DNA of 33,963 nucleotides from a bacterium (GTDB taxonomy: Bacteria > Patescibacteriota > Minisyncoccia > UBA6257 > UBA9933), in NCBI GenBank assembly GCA_021791445.1, contig JAJYWO010000018.1:1-33963 (forward strand), in the 5' to 3' direction. The stretch's first letter is position 1; each line of letters starts with the position of its first letter. The position numbers were made by a program, and so were the translations under genes. Of the stretch, positions 32,261 through 33,963 are shown piece after piece. Below the pieces are notes generated by a model that saw only the letters and a program-made list of their open reading frames with translations, was not told the origin of the DNA and ran no database searches.

Positions 32261-32986
32261 ATGGCTAATTTATTCAATAAATTTCTTTATGCGCCGCTTT
32301 TAAGCGCGCTCGTGTTTTTATACGAAAACATTCCGGGGCATGATTTGGGAATCGCCATTATTGTTCTGACAATCGCAATCAGAATTGTTTTATTGCCTTT
32401 GTTTTACAAGGGCGCTAAAGACCAGGCGATAATGCAGCGTTTGGCGCCGAGAATAAAAGAAATCCAGAAAGACCACAAGGATGACCGCGCCAAACAAGCG
32501 CAGGCACTGATGGACCTTTACCGCGAGCATAAGGTGAATCCGATGTCGCAATTTTTGATAATTCTCATTCAATTGCCGATTTTAATCGCGCTTTACTGGG
32601 TTTTTCTAAAAGGAATTCCGGCGAATGGAGAATTGAGCCATTATTTTTTAGGGATAATAGATTTAAGCAAGCGCAGTTTTATTATTGTTATTTTGGCGGC
32701 CTTGGCGCAGTATTTTCAAGGCAAATTGTCTTTGTCGAAAATGACCAAGCGAGCGGAAGAATTGTCGCCGATGGAGAAAATGGGCAGGCAGATGGTTTTC
32801 ATCGGTCCGGTTTTGACAATAATGTTTTTAAGTTATTTGCCGTCGGCAGTCGGCCTTTACTGGTTGACAACATCCGTTTTTTCGGCTATTCAACAAATAG
32901 CGATCAATAAACGTTTGGCAAAGGCTGATGAAGAAAAATTAATTGAAATGGATAAAAAACTTCACCACAAAAATGGAAAAAATTGA
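32261..32986 (+). CDS. yidC: Membrane protein insertase YidC/Oxa1 family
   Basis: GIAIIVLTIAIRIVLLPLFYKGAKDQAIMQRLAPRIKEIQKDHKDDRAKQAQALMDLYREHKVNPMSQFL. Confidence 0.96.
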   Translation: MANLFNKFLYAPLLSALVFLYENIPGHDLGIAIIVLTIAIRIVLLPLFYKGAKDQAIMQRLAPRIKEIQKDHKDDRAKQAQALMDLYREHKVNPMSQFLIILIQLPILIALYWVFLKGIPANGELSHYFLGIIDLSKRSFIIVILAALAQYFQGKLSLSKMTKRAEELSPMEKMGRQMVFIGPVLTIMFLSYLPSAVGLYWLTTSVFSAIQQIAINKRLAKADEEKLIEMDKKLHHKNGKN

Positions 32987-33401
32987 ACAAATAATTAAAC
33001 AGATGGTTGAGATGATGGGATTTGATGATTTTTCCGTGAATTATTCCGCTGACAACGGGAAAATTTCCATATTTATAAACGATAATCTTATTTCGGAAAA
33101 TAATTTGCCGACCATTGTTGGTAATTTTGATACAGTTGTTAAGTTGATTGCCCAGAGGAACGGAGTTGATTTTGCCATAACGGACGTGAATAATTATCGC
33201 CATAAGCGCGAAGATTTGATTTTGGAAATCGCCAAAGTGGCGGCGAGAAAATCAGTTGCCGAAAAAAAAGAGATGCCGCTGCCGATAATGAACGCTTACG
33301 AACGCCGGCTTGTGCACACCGAACTTTCCAAACATCCGGACATTAAAACCGAGAGCGTGGGCGAAGGAAAAGAAAGATATGTGGTGATTAAGCCGATATA
33401 A
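32973..33401 (+). CDS. jag: Jag/KhpB-like RNA-binding protein (KH-R3H)
   Basis: C-terminal R3H-like AYERRLVHTELSKHPDIKTESVGEGKERYVVIKP; follows and overlaps yidC. Start 32973 preferred. Confidence 0.85.
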   Translation: MEKIEQIIKQMVEMMGFDDFSVNYSADNGKISIFINDNLISENNLPTIVGNFDTVVKLIAQRNGVDFAITDVNNYRHKREDLILEIAKVAARKSVAEKKEMPLPIMNAYERRLVHTELSKHPDIKTESVGEGKERYVVIKPI

Positions 33402-33963
33402 TTCTTTTAATTAAACTTTGGAATCCGAACTCCTCGAAATACGCGAGGAGTTTTTCTTTGGGGAGACCCTCATATTTTAATTCCTCAAGATTTTTTATTT
33501 CCAGCGGCGCGTCGCGTCTGATAGTCGCCAGTTTTTTGGAAAGCAGGGCGATTTCCCGCAATGTATTGATTTTTTCGTATTGTTTTTCGTTTTTTCCGTT
33601 TTCCAAGAAATTTTCTATTGAGCCGTATTTTTGGATAATTTGAACCGCGGTTTTCGGGCCGATGCCGGAAACGCCTTTGATATTGTCCGACGGGTCGCCG
33701 ACAAGGCCTTTGTAATCGGTTAATTGCGACGGATGAACGCCGAATTTATTCACCACTTCTTCTTCATTGTAAACCATCGTGTCGCTGATTCCTTTTTTGA
33801 AAGTTTCAACGAAAATTTTGTCGTTTTTGACTAATTGGAAAGCGTCGGCGTCACCGGTTAAAATTATAATTTTTAAATCAGGCAGTCCGCCGTCCGCCGG
33901 CTGGCGGAGCGAAGAAAATTTTTCAGCCGCGGTGCCGATTAAGTCGTCCGCTTCAAGATCGGA
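33388..33963 (-). CDS. 5'-3' exonuclease (PolA N-terminal/FEN-like), start outside window; ORF stops after the exonuclease domain
   Basis: SDLEADDLIGTAAEKF...IIILTGDADAFQLV, GVHPSQLTDYKGLVGDPSDNIKGVSGIGPKTAVQIIQKYGSIENFL, ending FEEFGFQSLIKRIISA*. Confidence 0.9.
   Translation of the reverse strand, partial: SDLEADDLIGTAAEKFSSLRQPADGGLPDLKIIILTGDADAFQLVKNDKIFVETFKKGISDTMVYNEEEVVNKFGVHPSQLTDYKGLVGDPSDNIKGVSGIGPKTAVQIIQKYGSIENFLENGKNEKQYEKINTLREIALLSKKLATIRRDAPLEIKNLEELKYEGLPKEKLLAYFEEFGFQSLIKRIISA
33893..33908. repeat. Palindrome TCCGCC-GGCT-GGCGGA inside exonuclease gene
   Basis: Read directly; encodes LRQPADGG. Confidence 0.9.

Overview
AT-rich, very compact bacterial segment. The gene set and style look like a Candidate Phyla Radiation/Patescibacteria (Parcubacteria-like) genome; this lineage call is an inference from gene content, not a search. 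It carries housekeeping genes: leuS (3' part), htrA-like protease, ftsH, rpsA-like S1 protein, gyrA, gyrB, secE-nusG-rplK, gatB, miaA, thrS, dnaE, rnhB, metG, rpmH-rnpA-yidC-jag and a 5'-3' exonuclease. It has three tRNAs: Ser-CGA, Val-UAC and the uncommon Ile-UAU. Lineage-specific genes include six small TrbC/VirB2-like pilin-type proteins, an SPFH protein, a lipoprotein and several small orphans. The main unusual signals are: (1) TCCGCC-N3/4-GGCGGA palindromes and heptamer-type repeats inserted in frame inside essential enzymes, with the AT heptamers also filling gene junctions; (2) promoters whose predicted start site lies in or just after the 5' arm of the preceding gene's terminator; (3) -10 boxes placed so that +1 falls on the A of ATG, including a symmetric -10 shared by dnaE and rnhB; (4) a 79-bp tandem repeat duplicating the tRNA-Ser 5' end plus its promoter; (5) a duplicated rplK 3' end flanking an AT-rich orphan ORF; (6) an orphan small-RNA unit between miaA and thrS; (7) a structured intergenic element between rpsA and a 95-aa orphan. 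All calls come from reading the sequence; no searches were run.
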